Below are positions 14,630-22,753 of a stretch of DNA of 23,832 nucleotides, piece by piece (positions within the stretch are counted from its first letter, which is position 1; each line of letters begins with the position of its first letter). Position numbers and translations under genes: made by a program. Under the pieces are notes generated by a model that was not told the DNA's origin, ran no database searches, and was given only the letters and a program-made list of their open reading frames with translations. Source of the DNA: Nitrospirota bacterium (lineage in GTDB: Bacteria > Nitrospirota > Thermodesulfovibrionia > Thermodesulfovibrionales > Magnetobacteriaceae); NCBI GenBank assembly GCA_015233485.1, contig JADFXO010000007.1, forward strand, positions 5,069 to 28,900, in the 5' to 3' direction.

Positions 14630-15079
14630 TTACTTATGGTAACTAAACGCCTTCTCAACGGCCTCCGCCGCGGTCTCCGCGGTTATTATTCCCTCTATAT
14701 CCCATGTCTTAAGCCCTATTACCGGTTTATTAAACTGCAGGGCGTAGGCAATTTCTGACAGGGTTCCGTATGCACCGCCAATGGCTATAAGCACGTCCGC
14801 GGTTTGCGCTATTATGGCGTTTCTTGCAGCGCCCATTCCCGTTGCTATCGGTATATCGACGTGCCGGTTGGCTGACTTTTTATCCCCTTGCGGTAATATC
14901 CCCACTGTAAGGCCGCCGACTCCTTTTGCGCCTTTGCAGACGGCTTCCATGACACCCTCAAGGCCGCCGCAGATTAGCAGGCCGCCCTTTAACGCGACCA
15001 GTCTGCCAACCTCTTCCGCTTCCCCGAGGTGCCATGGACTTACATCCCTTCCTCCTCCGATTACTCCTACAATTACCAC
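14630..15079 (-). CDS. LOG/SLOG-family Rossmann protein (TIGR00725-like)
   Basis: The 149-residue protein has a Rossmann-like fold of the lysine-decarboxylase-like family: VIGGGRDVS at the N-terminus, GGLEGVMEAVCKGA (38-51), GMGAARNAI (81-89) and the nucleotide-binding GGAYGTLSE (101-109). Relatives bind nucleotides; some release cytokinin-like bases, but this short subgroup has no proven reaction. It starts at GTG, 21 bp after the glnA stop, so it is probably the last gene of the nitrogen operon. Its 3' end (14641-14732) is duplicated at 12503-12594, with the DUF262-HEPN pair in between. The present 3' end may therefore derive from the inserted element. Confidence 0.85.
   Translation of the reverse strand: MVIVGVIGGGRDVSPWHLGEAEEVGRLVALKGGLLICGGLEGVMEAVCKGAKGVGGLTVGILPQGDKKSANRHVDIPIATGMGAARNAIIAQTADVLIAIGGAYGTLSEIAYALQFNKPVIGLKTWDIEGIITAETAAEAVEKAFSYHK
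14641..14732. repeat. Direct repeat bounding the HEPN-DUF262 cassette (gene-proximal copy)
   Basis: This copy forms the last codons of the intact LOG-family gene and matches 12503-12594. If the cassette is an integrated element, this is the attachment-site copy that keeps the target gene whole. Confidence 0.85.
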
Positions 15080-15100
15080 TTCTTAAATGTCTATCGCTTC

Positions 15101-16513
15101 TTACACATCATAATACAGATAGAACTCATACGGGTGCGGCCTCAGTCTCATGGCGTCCACTTCTTTTTCCCACTTGTAGGCTACCCAGGTCTTCAGCACA
15201 TCCTCCGTAAATACATCGCCCTTTAACAAAAACTCGTGGTCGGCCTCAATATTGTTTAATGCCTCGTCAAGGCTTCCAGGCATCTGCGGTACGGTGGCCA
15301 ACTCCTCCGGCTCGAGGTCGTAGAGGTCCTTATCAAGCGGCTCACCCGGGTCTATCCTGTTTTCTATCCCGTCTATCCCTGCCATCAACATTGCGGTAAA
15401 TGCCAGATATGGATTGCATGATGGGTCGGGGTATCTCACCTCAATGCGCTTTGCCTTTGGCGACGGCGAGTACATCGGTATTCTTATCGAGGCGGAACGA
15501 TTGCGCGCCGAGTAGGCCAGATTCACAGGGGCCTCGAATCCCGGCACCAGTCTCTTATATGAATTTGTCGTAGGGTTCGTTATCGCCGCAATCGCCCTTG
15601 AGTGTTTTAGGATTCCACCGATATAGTGCAGGGCCATTTCGCTGAGGCCGGCGTATCCGTTTCCCGGAAACAGAGGCTTATCTCCCTTCCACAGGCTCTG
15701 ATGTACGTGCATCCCTGAGCCGTTGTCCTGAAACAGGGGCTTGGGCATAAACGTCACGGTCTTCCCATTTTTATGCGCCACATTTTTAGTCACATACTTA
15801 AATATCATCAGCCAGTCGGCCATCTTCACAAGCGGCGAGAATCTCATGTCTATCTCCGCCTGCCCGGCGGTTGCCACCTCGTGGTGCTGCGCCTCTACTT
15901 CAATACCGCATTTCTGCAGCGTTACCACCATCTCCGTCCTCAGGTCTTCCATTGAGTCGTTTGGCGCAACGGGGAAATATCCCTCCTTGTAGCGCGGCTT
16001 ATAGCCGAGGTTCGGCTTTTCGTCCCTGCCTGAGTTCCAGATGCCTTCTTTGGAATCAATAAAGTAGTATCCACTATTTGTCGTCTGGTCGTAGCGTATG
16101 TCGTCAAAGATGAAAAACTCCGCCTCCGGCCCGAAGTATGCCGTGTCGGCAATGCCGGTGGATTGTAAGTACGAATGCGCCTTCTGGGCTATGTAACGCG
16201 GGTCGCGGGTGTAGGACGCCTTGGTTATCGGGTCTATTATATTACAAATAAGATCAAGCGTCGGGTACTTGCTGAATGGGTCCATCATAGCTGTGGACGG
16301 ATCAGGCAGCACGAGCATGTCCGATGCGTTTATTGCCTGCCATCCCCTTATCGAAGAGCCGTCAAATCCAAACCCCTCCTCAAACGACTTTTCGCCTAGC
16401 TGCCCGATGGGTACGGAGAAATTCTGCCACGTGCCGGGAAAATCGACAAACAGCAGGTTTACCATTACAGTCTCGTTTTTCTTCGCAAACGCGAGTACTT
16501 CTTTTGGTGTCAT
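15101..16513 (-). CDS. glnA: Glutamine synthetase type I
   Basis: At 470 residues it has the length of GSI-beta enzymes and the family motifs FGFDGSSIRGW near the N-terminus, GPEAEFFIFD, NGSGMHVHQSLW and NRSASIRIP (ammonium, glutamate and ATP site residues). It makes glutamine from glutamate, ammonia and ATP as a dodecamer. KDLYDLEPEE carries Y398, the expected adenylylation tyrosine, so control by an adenylyltransferase is likely. It starts at ATG with AGGAGG about 8 nt upstream and follows glnB by 38 bp. Confidence 0.98.
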   Translation of the reverse strand: MTPKEVLAFAKKNETVMVNLLFVDFPGTWQNFSVPIGQLGEKSFEEGFGFDGSSIRGWQAINASDMLVLPDPSTAMMDPFSKYPTLDLICNIIDPITKASYTRDPRYIAQKAHSYLQSTGIADTAYFGPEAEFFIFDDIRYDQTTNSGYYFIDSKEGIWNSGRDEKPNLGYKPRYKEGYFPVAPNDSMEDLRTEMVVTLQKCGIEVEAQHHEVATAGQAEIDMRFSPLVKMADWLMIFKYVTKNVAHKNGKTVTFMPKPLFQDNGSGMHVHQSLWKGDKPLFPGNGYAGLSEMALHYIGGILKHSRAIAAITNPTTNSYKRLVPGFEAPVNLAYSARNRSASIRIPMYSPSPKAKRIEVRYPDPSCNPYLAFTAMLMAGIDGIENRIDPGEPLDKDLYDLEPEELATVPQMPGSLDEALNNIEADHEFLLKGDVFTEDVLKTWVAYKWEKEVDAMRLRPHPYEFYLYYDV

Positions 16514-16551
16514 TTGTTGTTAACCTCCTGAATTTAATGTCTTGGTGATGA

Positions 16552-16890
16552 TTAAAGGGCGACTTCGCCTCTTTCGCCCGTCCTTATTCTCAGGGCGTCT
16601 TCGATGTTATACACAAAGATCTTTCCGTCTCCTATCTTTCCCGTTTTTGCCGTCTTCTCTATCGTATCGATTACCTTTTCGACCATGTTGTCGGCGACCA
16701 CGAGCTCTATTTTTATCTTAGGGATGAAGTCAATAACATACTCAGCACCCCTGTATAGCTCCGTGTGCCCCTTCTGCCTGCCAAACCCCTTTACCTCGAC
16801 TACTGTCATGCCCTGTACGCCGATTGCGTTAATGGCGTCTTTGACCTCATCAAGCTTGAATGGTTTTATTATTGCCTCGATTTTTTTCAC
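16552..16890 (-). CDS. glnB: Nitrogen regulatory protein PII
   Basis: The 112-residue protein is a typical PII, with MKKIEAIIKPFKLDEVKDA at the N-terminus, the T-loop GFGRQKGHTELYRGAEY with the uridylylation tyrosine at Y51, and the C-terminal DGKIFVYNIEDALRIRTGERG, which holds the ATP/ADP-binding loop. The trimer senses 2-oxoglutarate and adenylate energy and controls GlnA adenylylation and other targets. AGGAGG lies upstream of the ATG. It lies between an amidotransferase gene (14 bp) and glnA (38 bp) in one operon. GlnB rather than GlnK is likely because the partner is glnA, not amtB. Confidence 0.96.
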   Translation of the reverse strand: MKKIEAIIKPFKLDEVKDAINAIGVQGMTVVEVKGFGRQKGHTELYRGAEYVIDFIPKIKIELVVADNMVEKVIDTIEKTAKTGKIGDGKIFVYNIEDALRIRTGERGEVAL

Positions 16891-16904
16891 CTTATAGTCC
16901 TCCT

Positions 16905-17576
16905 TTATTTATTGAAAAATCCTTCATAAAATGCGCGGGCGCGCCCCGAATAAGATGGGTATATCTCCTCGGTCCGCGTCCTTAGTTTTGCCATATCCAG
17001 TGGTTCGTGTCTCATCCAGCCGTAAACCATTTCCCTGTTTACCTCTATGTGAAACTGAAAGGCATAGACGCCCGTTCCATATTTAAATGCCTGATTGGGA
17101 TAAAGCGCGTTAGAGGCAAGCCTCACCGCCCCTTCCGGCAAATCAAATGTCTCGCCGTGCCAGTGAAAAACTGTCAAGTCAGACGTATCTTTCACGGCAA
17201 GCCTTGAAAACGCCTCATCCGCCATCCCCGCTCTGGAAGTGGCTATAGAGTACCAGCCGATCTCAGGGGCCGGCCCCTTGTATACCTTTGCACCCAACGC
17301 CTTTGCTATCATCTGTGAACCAAGGCATATGCCGAGGACTTTTTTCCCCTTACCTATAAAAAGCCTTACTAAATCCTCTTCCTTACTGAGATAATCGTCG
17401 CCGTCGTTTACGCTCATTGGGCCGCCCATGATGACAAGCGTGTCAAAGCCATCTGTATCCGGGGCTGGTTCGCGGGCAATGTTAACAATCCGGTACGGTA
17501 TGGACTTTTCTTTGATATAGTCCTCTATCGTGCCAGGTCCCTCGCTATCTATATTTTTGATTATCAAAACAGACAC
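16905..17576 (-). CDS. Class I glutamine amidotransferase (GMP synthase-like)
   Basis: The start is placed at GTG 17576 (223 residues) because AAGGAG lies 7-8 nt upstream and the frame then begins at the first beta strand (SVLIIKN). A longer TTG version from 17615 would include that ribosome binding site. The catalytic triad is present: C85 in LGICLGSQM, and H176 and E178 in FQFHIEV. Such proteins release ammonia from glutamine or hydrolyse gamma-glutamyl compounds. No synthetase domain follows, so the acceptor is unknown. It is the first gene of the operon with glnB, glnA and the LOG-family gene, which suggests a role in glutamine turnover or nitrogen status. Confidence 0.85.
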   Translation of the reverse strand: MSVLIIKNIDSEGPGTIEDYIKEKSIPYRIVNIAREPAPDTDGFDTLVIMGGPMSVNDGDDYLSKEEDLVRLFIGKGKKVLGICLGSQMIAKALGAKVYKGPAPEIGWYSIATSRAGMADEAFSRLAVKDTSDLTVFHWHGETFDLPEGAVRLASNALYPNQAFKYGTGVYAFQFHIEVNREMVYGWMRHEPLDMAKLRTRTEEIYPSYSGRARAFYEGFFNK

Positions 17577-17645
17577 AGGCCTACTCCTTTGCAAATAGTT
17601 ATTAGAAACCGCCAATCACAAGCTTCAAAGGCCGCCTCCACGGCT

Positions 17646-17654
17646 ATTATAGCA
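17646..17654 (-). promoter_or_regulatory. Extended -10 promoter of the amidotransferase-glnB-glnA operon
   Basis: On the minus strand TGCTATAAT combines a perfect -10 with the extended TG. The -35 is poor (AACTTT at 17-bp spacing). The start would be near 17639, about 63 nt before the GTG at 17576. I found no sigma54-type GG-N10-GC element in the spacer. Confidence 0.5.
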
Positions 17655-17830
17655 AAATAACAATGCAAAAGTTACATGAATACATTTGCAATGAATTATT
17701 TTCATCAAAATCTCATTCACAAAACCTCATTTCTGGAAAACATAACAACTCTACCATCTCGTACCACTATACATAAACCATGCCAGCCTGTAACATATCG
17801 ATATATAAGCAGTTTAGCCCTCAGGCGGCG

Positions 17831-17867
17831 ATACATAAATGTATTGTCCTACAATTATGTATTGTCG
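17831..17867. repeat. Cluster of small palindromes and a 10-bp direct repeat
   Basis: The stretch contains ATACAT-AA-ATGTAT (17831-17844), ATTGT-CCT-ACAAT (17843-17855) and ACAAT-TATGT-ATTGT (17851-17865), plus ATGTATTGTC at 17839-17848 and 17858-17867. It lies in the 318-bp spacer between tgt and the amidotransferase gene. Apart from the promoter at 17646-17654 I see nothing else there. It may be a regulator-binding site or a chance low-complexity patch. Confidence 0.4.
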
Positions 17868-17894
17868 TTCGCCACACCAAAGATTTGATATGCG

Positions 17895-18992
17895 CTAACG
17901 GCTTAGGTACACCGGCAGCCAGTCTTTTTTAAAACTATTAAAGCGGTCTTGTTCAATGGCTGCCCGGATTTTTTTCATGAAATCAAGGTAAAAATACAGG
18001 TTGTGGATGGTGTTGAGCCTGATGCCGAGGATTTCACGGGCGCGAAACAAGTGGTTTAGATAACTTTTTGTGAAATTTTGGCATGTGTAACATCCGCAGC
18101 CGGCGTCAAGCGGCGTGTGGTCACGCCTGAATTGGCTGTTTCTTATGGCAACTCTGCCGTGCGTTGTAAGGAGCGTGCCGTGCCTTGCAGTCCTTGTCGG
18201 GATGACGCAGTCAAACATGTCAAATCCTGCCTCAACCGCCACTAAAATGTCCTCAGGAAACCCCACGCCCATCAGATAACGCGGCTTATCGGCGGGAAGC
18301 TCAGAGGCCATGTACCCTATGATTTCGTGCATAATGGCCTTTGGTTCACCGACGCTCACGCCGCCTATGGCGTAGCCCTCAAAGTTCAGGTCTCTCAACT
18401 GTGCCGCACTTTGCAATCTTAAATCTTTATAAACGCCGCCCTGCACAATTGCAAAGAGCGTCTGCGGCTTTGTGGCGGTCTTAAGGCATATCTCCGCCCA
18501 CTTCGTCGTAAGCTCCAGAGATTTCAGCGTGTATTCGTATGAAGACGGGTAGGGGGTACACTCATCAAAGGCCATGGCGATGTCTGAACCAAGGGCGCGT
18601 TGTATCTCCATTGACTCACGCGGGCCGATAAAGTGCGTGGAGCCGTCTATGTGGGATTTGAATGTTACACCCTCTTCACCGATTTTCCTCAGAGGAGAAA
18701 GGCTGTATACCTGAAACCCGCCGCTGTCAGTTAGTATAGGCCCGTCCCAGCTTATAAATTCGTGAAGCCCTCCCGCCCCCGCTATGGTATCCTCTCCGGG
18801 ACGTAAGTACAAGTGGTATGTGTTACAGAGGATAATCTGTGCCCCCACTGCGCGAAGCTCATCAGGCGACATGGCCTTTACGGCGCCCATCGTGCCGACT
18901 GGCATAAATACGGGCGTATGCAGCGTACCGCGGGAGAGGGCAAGACTGCCAGCTCTGGCGTTTCCATCTGTGTGTGATACGGTGAAATCCAT
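17895..18992 (-). CDS. tgt: Queuine/preQ1 tRNA-ribosyltransferase
   Basis: The 365-residue protein is a full-length bacterial Tgt, which exchanges guanine 34 of GUN-anticodon tRNAs for preQ1. It keeps the TIM-barrel residues LTDSGGFQ (D89), AIVQGG, FDCVIPTRTARHG (D261, the nucleophile) and the zinc site C299-x-C301-x2-C304 with H330. It starts 3 bp after the stop of the RNase Z-like gene, so the two are co-transcribed; both act on tRNA if the neighbour is a true RNase Z. No other queuosine genes are in the window. Confidence 0.97.
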   Translation of the reverse strand: MDFTVSHTDGNARAGSLALSRGTLHTPVFMPVGTMGAVKAMSPDELRAVGAQIILCNTYHLYLRPGEDTIAGAGGLHEFISWDGPILTDSGGFQVYSLSPLRKIGEEGVTFKSHIDGSTHFIGPRESMEIQRALGSDIAMAFDECTPYPSSYEYTLKSLELTTKWAEICLKTATKPQTLFAIVQGGVYKDLRLQSAAQLRDLNFEGYAIGGVSVGEPKAIMHEIIGYMASELPADKPRYLMGVGFPEDILVAVEAGFDMFDCVIPTRTARHGTLLTTHGRVAIRNSQFRRDHTPLDAGCGCYTCQNFTKSYLNHLFRAREILGIRLNTIHNLYFYLDFMKKIRAAIEQDRFNSFKKDWLPVYLSR

Positions 18993-18995
18993 CGT

Positions 18996-19994
18996 TTAAG
19001 ACATCGGGGGCGCTGCCCTCAAACTCCCGCAAGGAGGGTAACCCTCCCTGACCTCTTCTTTTATTTTTTCGTACATATCAATATATTTTGGGGATACGTG
19101 TGTTATTTCTATATGTTTTACATGGGCCTGGCGGGCGATATGCCCTGTGTGAGCGGTTGTCAGGTGGTTTCTCTTATGTGCGCGTTCAACATCCTCCGCC
19201 AAAAAAAACGCCTCAATATAGAGCGTGTCAGCACCCTCGGCAAGGCCAATGGCCTTTTGAATATTTGCATCGGACGGGGAAATGTCCGTTATATAGGCAA
19301 TCTTCTGTCCCTGTGTTATCATGGCAAGGCCGCGAAGCTCTTCAATATGGTAATAATGGCCGTCAATCCTGAGCTGCAGGTCTTTTATATCATTTCTGAT
19401 GGCAACCTTCAGCTCGTTTAACCACGGGCCTGGCGTAAGGCCGCGCTCAAGCAGGAGGGCCTTGTTTATGTTTATCTGCGTATCCTCGTGCAGACTAAAC
19501 CCAAGCACCTCAATGCCGTGGTCAAAGACGTCAGCCTCTACAGTTAGCCCCGCTTTTAGCATAATTATTTTGTTGAATGCAGTTACCGGCCCGTCTATTT
19601 TATTAAAACCCTCGGTGGCATGAAAGCTGCCTCTTAGGATTACGTCTTTGTGCACTTCGCAGACCTCTATCTTAAGCGGGTATTCTTTGATTAAATTCCA
19701 CGTATAACCCTTGAGCTTGTGTGAGACGGCGTCGATAATGCCGCTGGGGCCGTAGATATTGAGAGGGGCCTCCCTGTTTAACAGGCATCGCAGCACATTG
19801 TCGAATCCGATAAAGTGGTCAACATGCATATGGGTGACAAAAATATCCGAAATTTTCTGAATCTCGCGCACGGAGAGGCCATACACATCCCCGCAGTCAA
19901 ACATAACGGCATCCTTCTCCCTCCTGAATCTCACGTACAGAACAGGGTCCTGAAAAGGATTATTTACTAATTTACTAAAAAATGTCGATTTCAT
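18996..19994 (-). CDS. RNase Z-like MBL-fold hydrolase
   Basis: With the start at ATG 19994 the protein has 332 residues. A longer TTG frame from 20048 is possible, but it would run through the direct repeats of the divergent promoter region. The metal site THMHVDH (H55, H57, D59, H60), the later AHTGHIARQA and ITHVSPKY give the RNase Z/ElaC order of ligands. RNase Z removes tRNA 3' trailers. The central part (about 105-235) is longer and less like ElaC, so another substrate is possible. It is followed 3 bp later by tgt, consistent with tRNA maturation. Confidence 0.78.
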   Translation of the reverse strand: MKSTFFSKLVNNPFQDPVLYVRFRREKDAVMFDCGDVYGLSVREIQKISDIFVTHMHVDHFIGFDNVLRCLLNREAPLNIYGPSGIIDAVSHKLKGYTWNLIKEYPLKIEVCEVHKDVILRGSFHATEGFNKIDGPVTAFNKIIMLKAGLTVEADVFDHGIEVLGFSLHEDTQININKALLLERGLTPGPWLNELKVAIRNDIKDLQLRIDGHYYHIEELRGLAMITQGQKIAYITDISPSDANIQKAIGLAEGADTLYIEAFFLAEDVERAHKRNHLTTAHTGHIARQAHVKHIEITHVSPKYIDMYEKIKEEVREGYPPCGSLRAAPPMS

Positions 19995-20014
19995 ATTTAA
20001 AAGTCTTAGTGCTC

Positions 20015-20049
20015 TATGATACAATGTCCGAGTATTGTTATGATACAAT
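20015..20049 (+). promoter_or_regulatory. Twin extended -10 elements upstream of galT
   Basis: The 11-bp sequence TATGATACAAT occurs at 20015-20025 and 20039-20049, a 24-bp period. Each copy contains TGATACAAT, an extended -10 reading toward galT, which starts at 20091. The reverse reading gives TATCAT toward the RNase Z-like gene. This may be two tandem promoters, or a repeated regulator site in a divergent control region. Confidence 0.45.
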
Positions 20050-20090
20050 AATAAAGTTGTGATTTGATAAAATAATGTTTAGGAGGACCA

Positions 20091-21086
20091 ATGTCTGAGC
20101 TAAGAAAGGACCCGATAATAGGCAGGTGGGTTATCATCTCAACAGAAAGAGGGAAAAGGCCGTCTGATTTCATCTCCCCGTCCCACAAGAGAAAAAAGAC
20201 AGTGGGGTTTTGTCCGTTTTGTAAGGGACATGAGTTTACTACTCCAAATGAGATAATGGCCTTCCGGGGGCCGGATAAGATGGGGGCCTCGGACTGGACA
20301 CTCAGAGTAGTGCCGAATAAATTCCCTGCGCTTCACATTGAAGGGGAGCTTGACAGGGCCGGCGACGGCATTTTCGGCAGGATGAACGGCATCGGCGCTC
20401 ACGAGGTAGTAATAGAAACCCCGCATCACGATTTGTCGCTGTCGTCGATGAGCAGAAAATCGGCCGCCGATGTCCTCTGGGCATTCTACTCAAGGATGAC
20501 TGACCTGCGTAAGGACAAGCGGTTTAAGTACGTGCTGATATTCAAAAATGAGGGAGAGGACGCGGGCGCAACCCTTGAGCACACGCACAGCCAGCTTATA
20601 GCACTGCCCATCGTCCCTAAACGGGTGCAGGAAGAGCTTGACGCGGCCAAAAAGTATCATAGCTTCATGGAGAAATGTATCTACTGCGACCTCATTGACC
20701 AGGAATCCAGCATCAATAAGAGGATAATCTATCAAAACACCTCGTACATAGCCATCTCGGCATATGCCCCGCGCGTACCGTTTGAGACATGGATACTGCC
20801 GCGCCGCCATGAGTCGTCCTTTATGCCGGACAACAACGATTTTACATATCTTGCAGAGGCGCTTCAGACCGTGCTGAAAATGTTTGATAAGATTCTTGAC
20901 GTGCCGCCATACAGCTTCATAGTCCATACGGCGCCGTTTACAGAGGAAGACAACAGCTACTACCACTGGCATATAGAGATATTCCCTAAACTTACAAGGA
21001 CAGCCGGTTTTGAGTGGGGCTCAGGCTTCTACATAAACCCAACGCCCCCAGAAGATGCCACCAGATACATGAGGGAAGGTATATAG
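20091..21086 (+). CDS. galT: Galactose-1-phosphate uridylyltransferase
   Basis: The 331-residue protein has the HIT-type GalT fold: DPIIGRWVIISTERGKRP at the N-terminus, zinc cysteines in CPFC (C41, C44), GAHEVVIETPHH, the active site EHTHSQ with nucleophilic H166, and YHWHIEIFPKLTR near the end. It transfers UMP between UDP-glucose and galactose 1-phosphate. The active site reads HTHSQ rather than the common HPHGQ, as seen in some bacterial and ADP-glucose phosphorylase-like members, so specificity could differ. AGGAGG lies 4-5 nt before the ATG. It stands alone, without galK or galE, and may feed the surface-glycan enzymes seen elsewhere in the window. Confidence 0.9.
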   Translation: MSELRKDPIIGRWVIISTERGKRPSDFISPSHKRKKTVGFCPFCKGHEFTTPNEIMAFRGPDKMGASDWTLRVVPNKFPALHIEGELDRAGDGIFGRMNGIGAHEVVIETPHHDLSLSSMSRKSAADVLWAFYSRMTDLRKDKRFKYVLIFKNEGEDAGATLEHTHSQLIALPIVPKRVQEELDAAKKYHSFMEKCIYCDLIDQESSINKRIIYQNTSYIAISAYAPRVPFETWILPRRHESSFMPDNNDFTYLAEALQTVLKMFDKILDVPPYSFIVHTAPFTEEDNSYYHWHIEIFPKLTRTAGFEWGSGFYINPTPPEDATRYMREGI

Positions 21087-21152
21087 AGAGACAGACACAG
21101 CGCGCGAGTTGATTTATATTAATAATTCATAAATTATATAAGGAGGAATAGA

Positions 21153-21503
21153 ATGAAGGTTTTAATCGTAGATGATGACCCACACCTTAGGAAACTGTAC
21201 AAGGAAGAGTTGGAGGATGAGCACTACGACGTTTACATTGCAAGTTCCGGCAAAGAGGCCCTTGAGATATTTGCGAGGGAACTGCCGGACATCGTCACGC
21301 TTGATATACTCATGCCCGGCATGGATGGAATTGAGGTACTGCGCAGAATGAAGGAGCAAAAGCCCAATCTGCCGGTGATAATGTCCACGGCGTACGATTA
21401 CAGAGATGATTTCTCGGTATGGGCGTCTGACGCCTATGTTGTAAAATCTGCCGACATGACGGAGCTGAAAAATACGATAAAAAATCTCCTAAGTAAAAAA
21501 TGA
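21153..21503 (+). CDS. Single-domain response regulator
   Basis: The 116 residues form just one receiver domain: acidic pocket DDD at 7-9, phospho-acceptor D51 in LDILMPGMDG, T79 in IMSTAY and K98 in VVKSAD. No output domain follows, as in CheY, DivK or Spo0F, so it acts by protein-protein contact or as a phosphorelay step. AAGGAGGAAT gives a strong ribosome binding site. The stop overlaps the start of the rRNA methyltransferase gene by 4 bp (ATGA). No histidine kinase is nearby. Confidence 0.93.
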   Translation: MKVLIVDDDPHLRKLYKEELEDEHYDVYIASSGKEALEIFARELPDIVTLDILMPGMDGIEVLRRMKEQKPNLPVIMSTAYDYRDDFSVWASDAYVVKSADMTELKNTIKNLLSKK

Positions 21504-22753
21504 AGACTTTGGAGTTGGACTCACTTGCCCCCATTTATGGAGGCATGTGCCTGTCGCGGCTTGATGGGGTTGTGTTTATAAAGGGCGCAATCCCCGGAGA
21601 AAAGGTGCTGGCAGAGGTAAAAGAAATCAGAAGGGATTATTCCATAGCCGAGGCTATAGAGATTCTCAATGGTTCGACAGACAGAGTAGCACCGCGCTGC
21701 CGCGTGTATGGCATGTGCGGGGGCTGCCACTACCAGCACATCTCATATGAAAGGCAGTTGATGATAAAAGAGGAAATCGTTATTGACTGCCTAAGGCGAA
21801 TCGCTAAGATAGATATTCCCATTGCAGGGACGATTTCTGGAAGCCAGTGGAATTACAGGAGAAAGGTTCAGTTTAAGTTATCCTCCGTAAGCGGCGGCTC
21901 TGCCCCCACGATAGGTTTTTACAGAGAGAATACAAGAGACATCGTAGCCGTCGATGAGTGCGCGTTGCTGCACGGCACGTTAAACAGATTTCTTACGAAA
22001 TTACAAGGGGCGCGCTTTCTCAATGGCGTCAGGGAGGTACACATGCTTACGGGCAGGAACACTGTGGCCTTCATCAAGGGGCCTGATGTGGATGAGGCAA
22101 AACTCGATTTCCTGCTTGATATAGGATTTGACGGGGCGGTCGGGGCGCTTGCCCCTGACTACCAGCGCACGCACGTGGCAGGGGACCCTCACTGTCATTT
22201 ATCGATGGGGGATAGCTCTGACGAAGGGATAAGCTACACTGTGGCGCCGCAGGGGTTTTTCCAGTCCAATTGGGCGTTAAACCAGGTGTTGGTCAAAACT
22301 GTGGCGGAATTATTAGGTGATGTTAGCGGCAAAAAGGTGATTGACGTCTATGGTGGGGCAGGCAACTTTTCCCTCGCTCTGTCAAGGACGGCCAAAGAGA
22401 TAACCATCGTTGAAGATAATCCTTACTCGGCTGCAGACGGTGCGCGCAATATAGCGCTGAACAACATACATAATATATCGTACATAACGAAGTCGTTTGA
22501 GAAAATAAGGGAAAATAAGACATATGACGTAGTGATTGTCGACCCGCCAAGGATAGGCCTCACCAAGGCGGCGGTAGAAAGGCTGCTGGCCCTAAAGGCA
22601 GAGACGATCGCCTATATCTCGTGCAACCCATCGACGTTTGCCCGCGACGCGGCAAGGCTTCAGACCAGATATACGCCGTCCTCAGTAAGGCTGATAGACA
22701 TGTTTCCAAACACATACCACTGCGAAGTTCTGGGGATTTTTCATATCACATAG
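21500..22753 (+). CDS. 23S rRNA m5U methyltransferase, RumA/RlmD type
   Basis: The 417-residue protein has an N-terminal TRAM domain (about 1-55), the iron-sulfur cysteines C67-x5-C73-x2-C76 and C154, a SAM-binding segment VIDVYGGAGNFSLAL (280-294), IVDPPRIGL (346-354), the catalytic C375 in ISCNPSTFARD and general base E409 in MFPNTYHCE. This is the RNA m5U methyltransferase family. The 4Fe-4S site favours RlmD/RlmCD-type 23S rRNA enzymes over TrmA, but the target base cannot be read. Translation is probably coupled to the response regulator through the 4-bp overlap. Confidence 0.9.
   Translation: MKTLELDSLAPIYGGMCLSRLDGVVFIKGAIPGEKVLAEVKEIRRDYSIAEAIEILNGSTDRVAPRCRVYGMCGGCHYQHISYERQLMIKEEIVIDCLRRIAKIDIPIAGTISGSQWNYRRKVQFKLSSVSGGSAPTIGFYRENTRDIVAVDECALLHGTLNRFLTKLQGARFLNGVREVHMLTGRNTVAFIKGPDVDEAKLDFLLDIGFDGAVGALAPDYQRTHVAGDPHCHLSMGDSSDEGISYTVAPQGFFQSNWALNQVLVKTVAELLGDVSGKKVIDVYGGAGNFSLALSRTAKEITIVEDNPYSAADGARNIALNNIHNISYITKSFEKIRENKTYDVVIVDPPRIGLTKAAVERLLALKAETIAYISCNPSTFARDAARLQTRYTPSSVRLIDMFPNTYHCEVLGIFHIT

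Noticed and set aside
17577..17720. A sigma54 promoter for the nitrogen operon
   Set aside because: No GG-N10-GC pair in the right context was found; the extended -10 at 17646 is the better candidate.
20490..20972. A 160-codon minus-strand frame inside galT
   Set aside because: galT is complete and recognisable on the other strand; the antisense frame has no recognisable motif or start signal.
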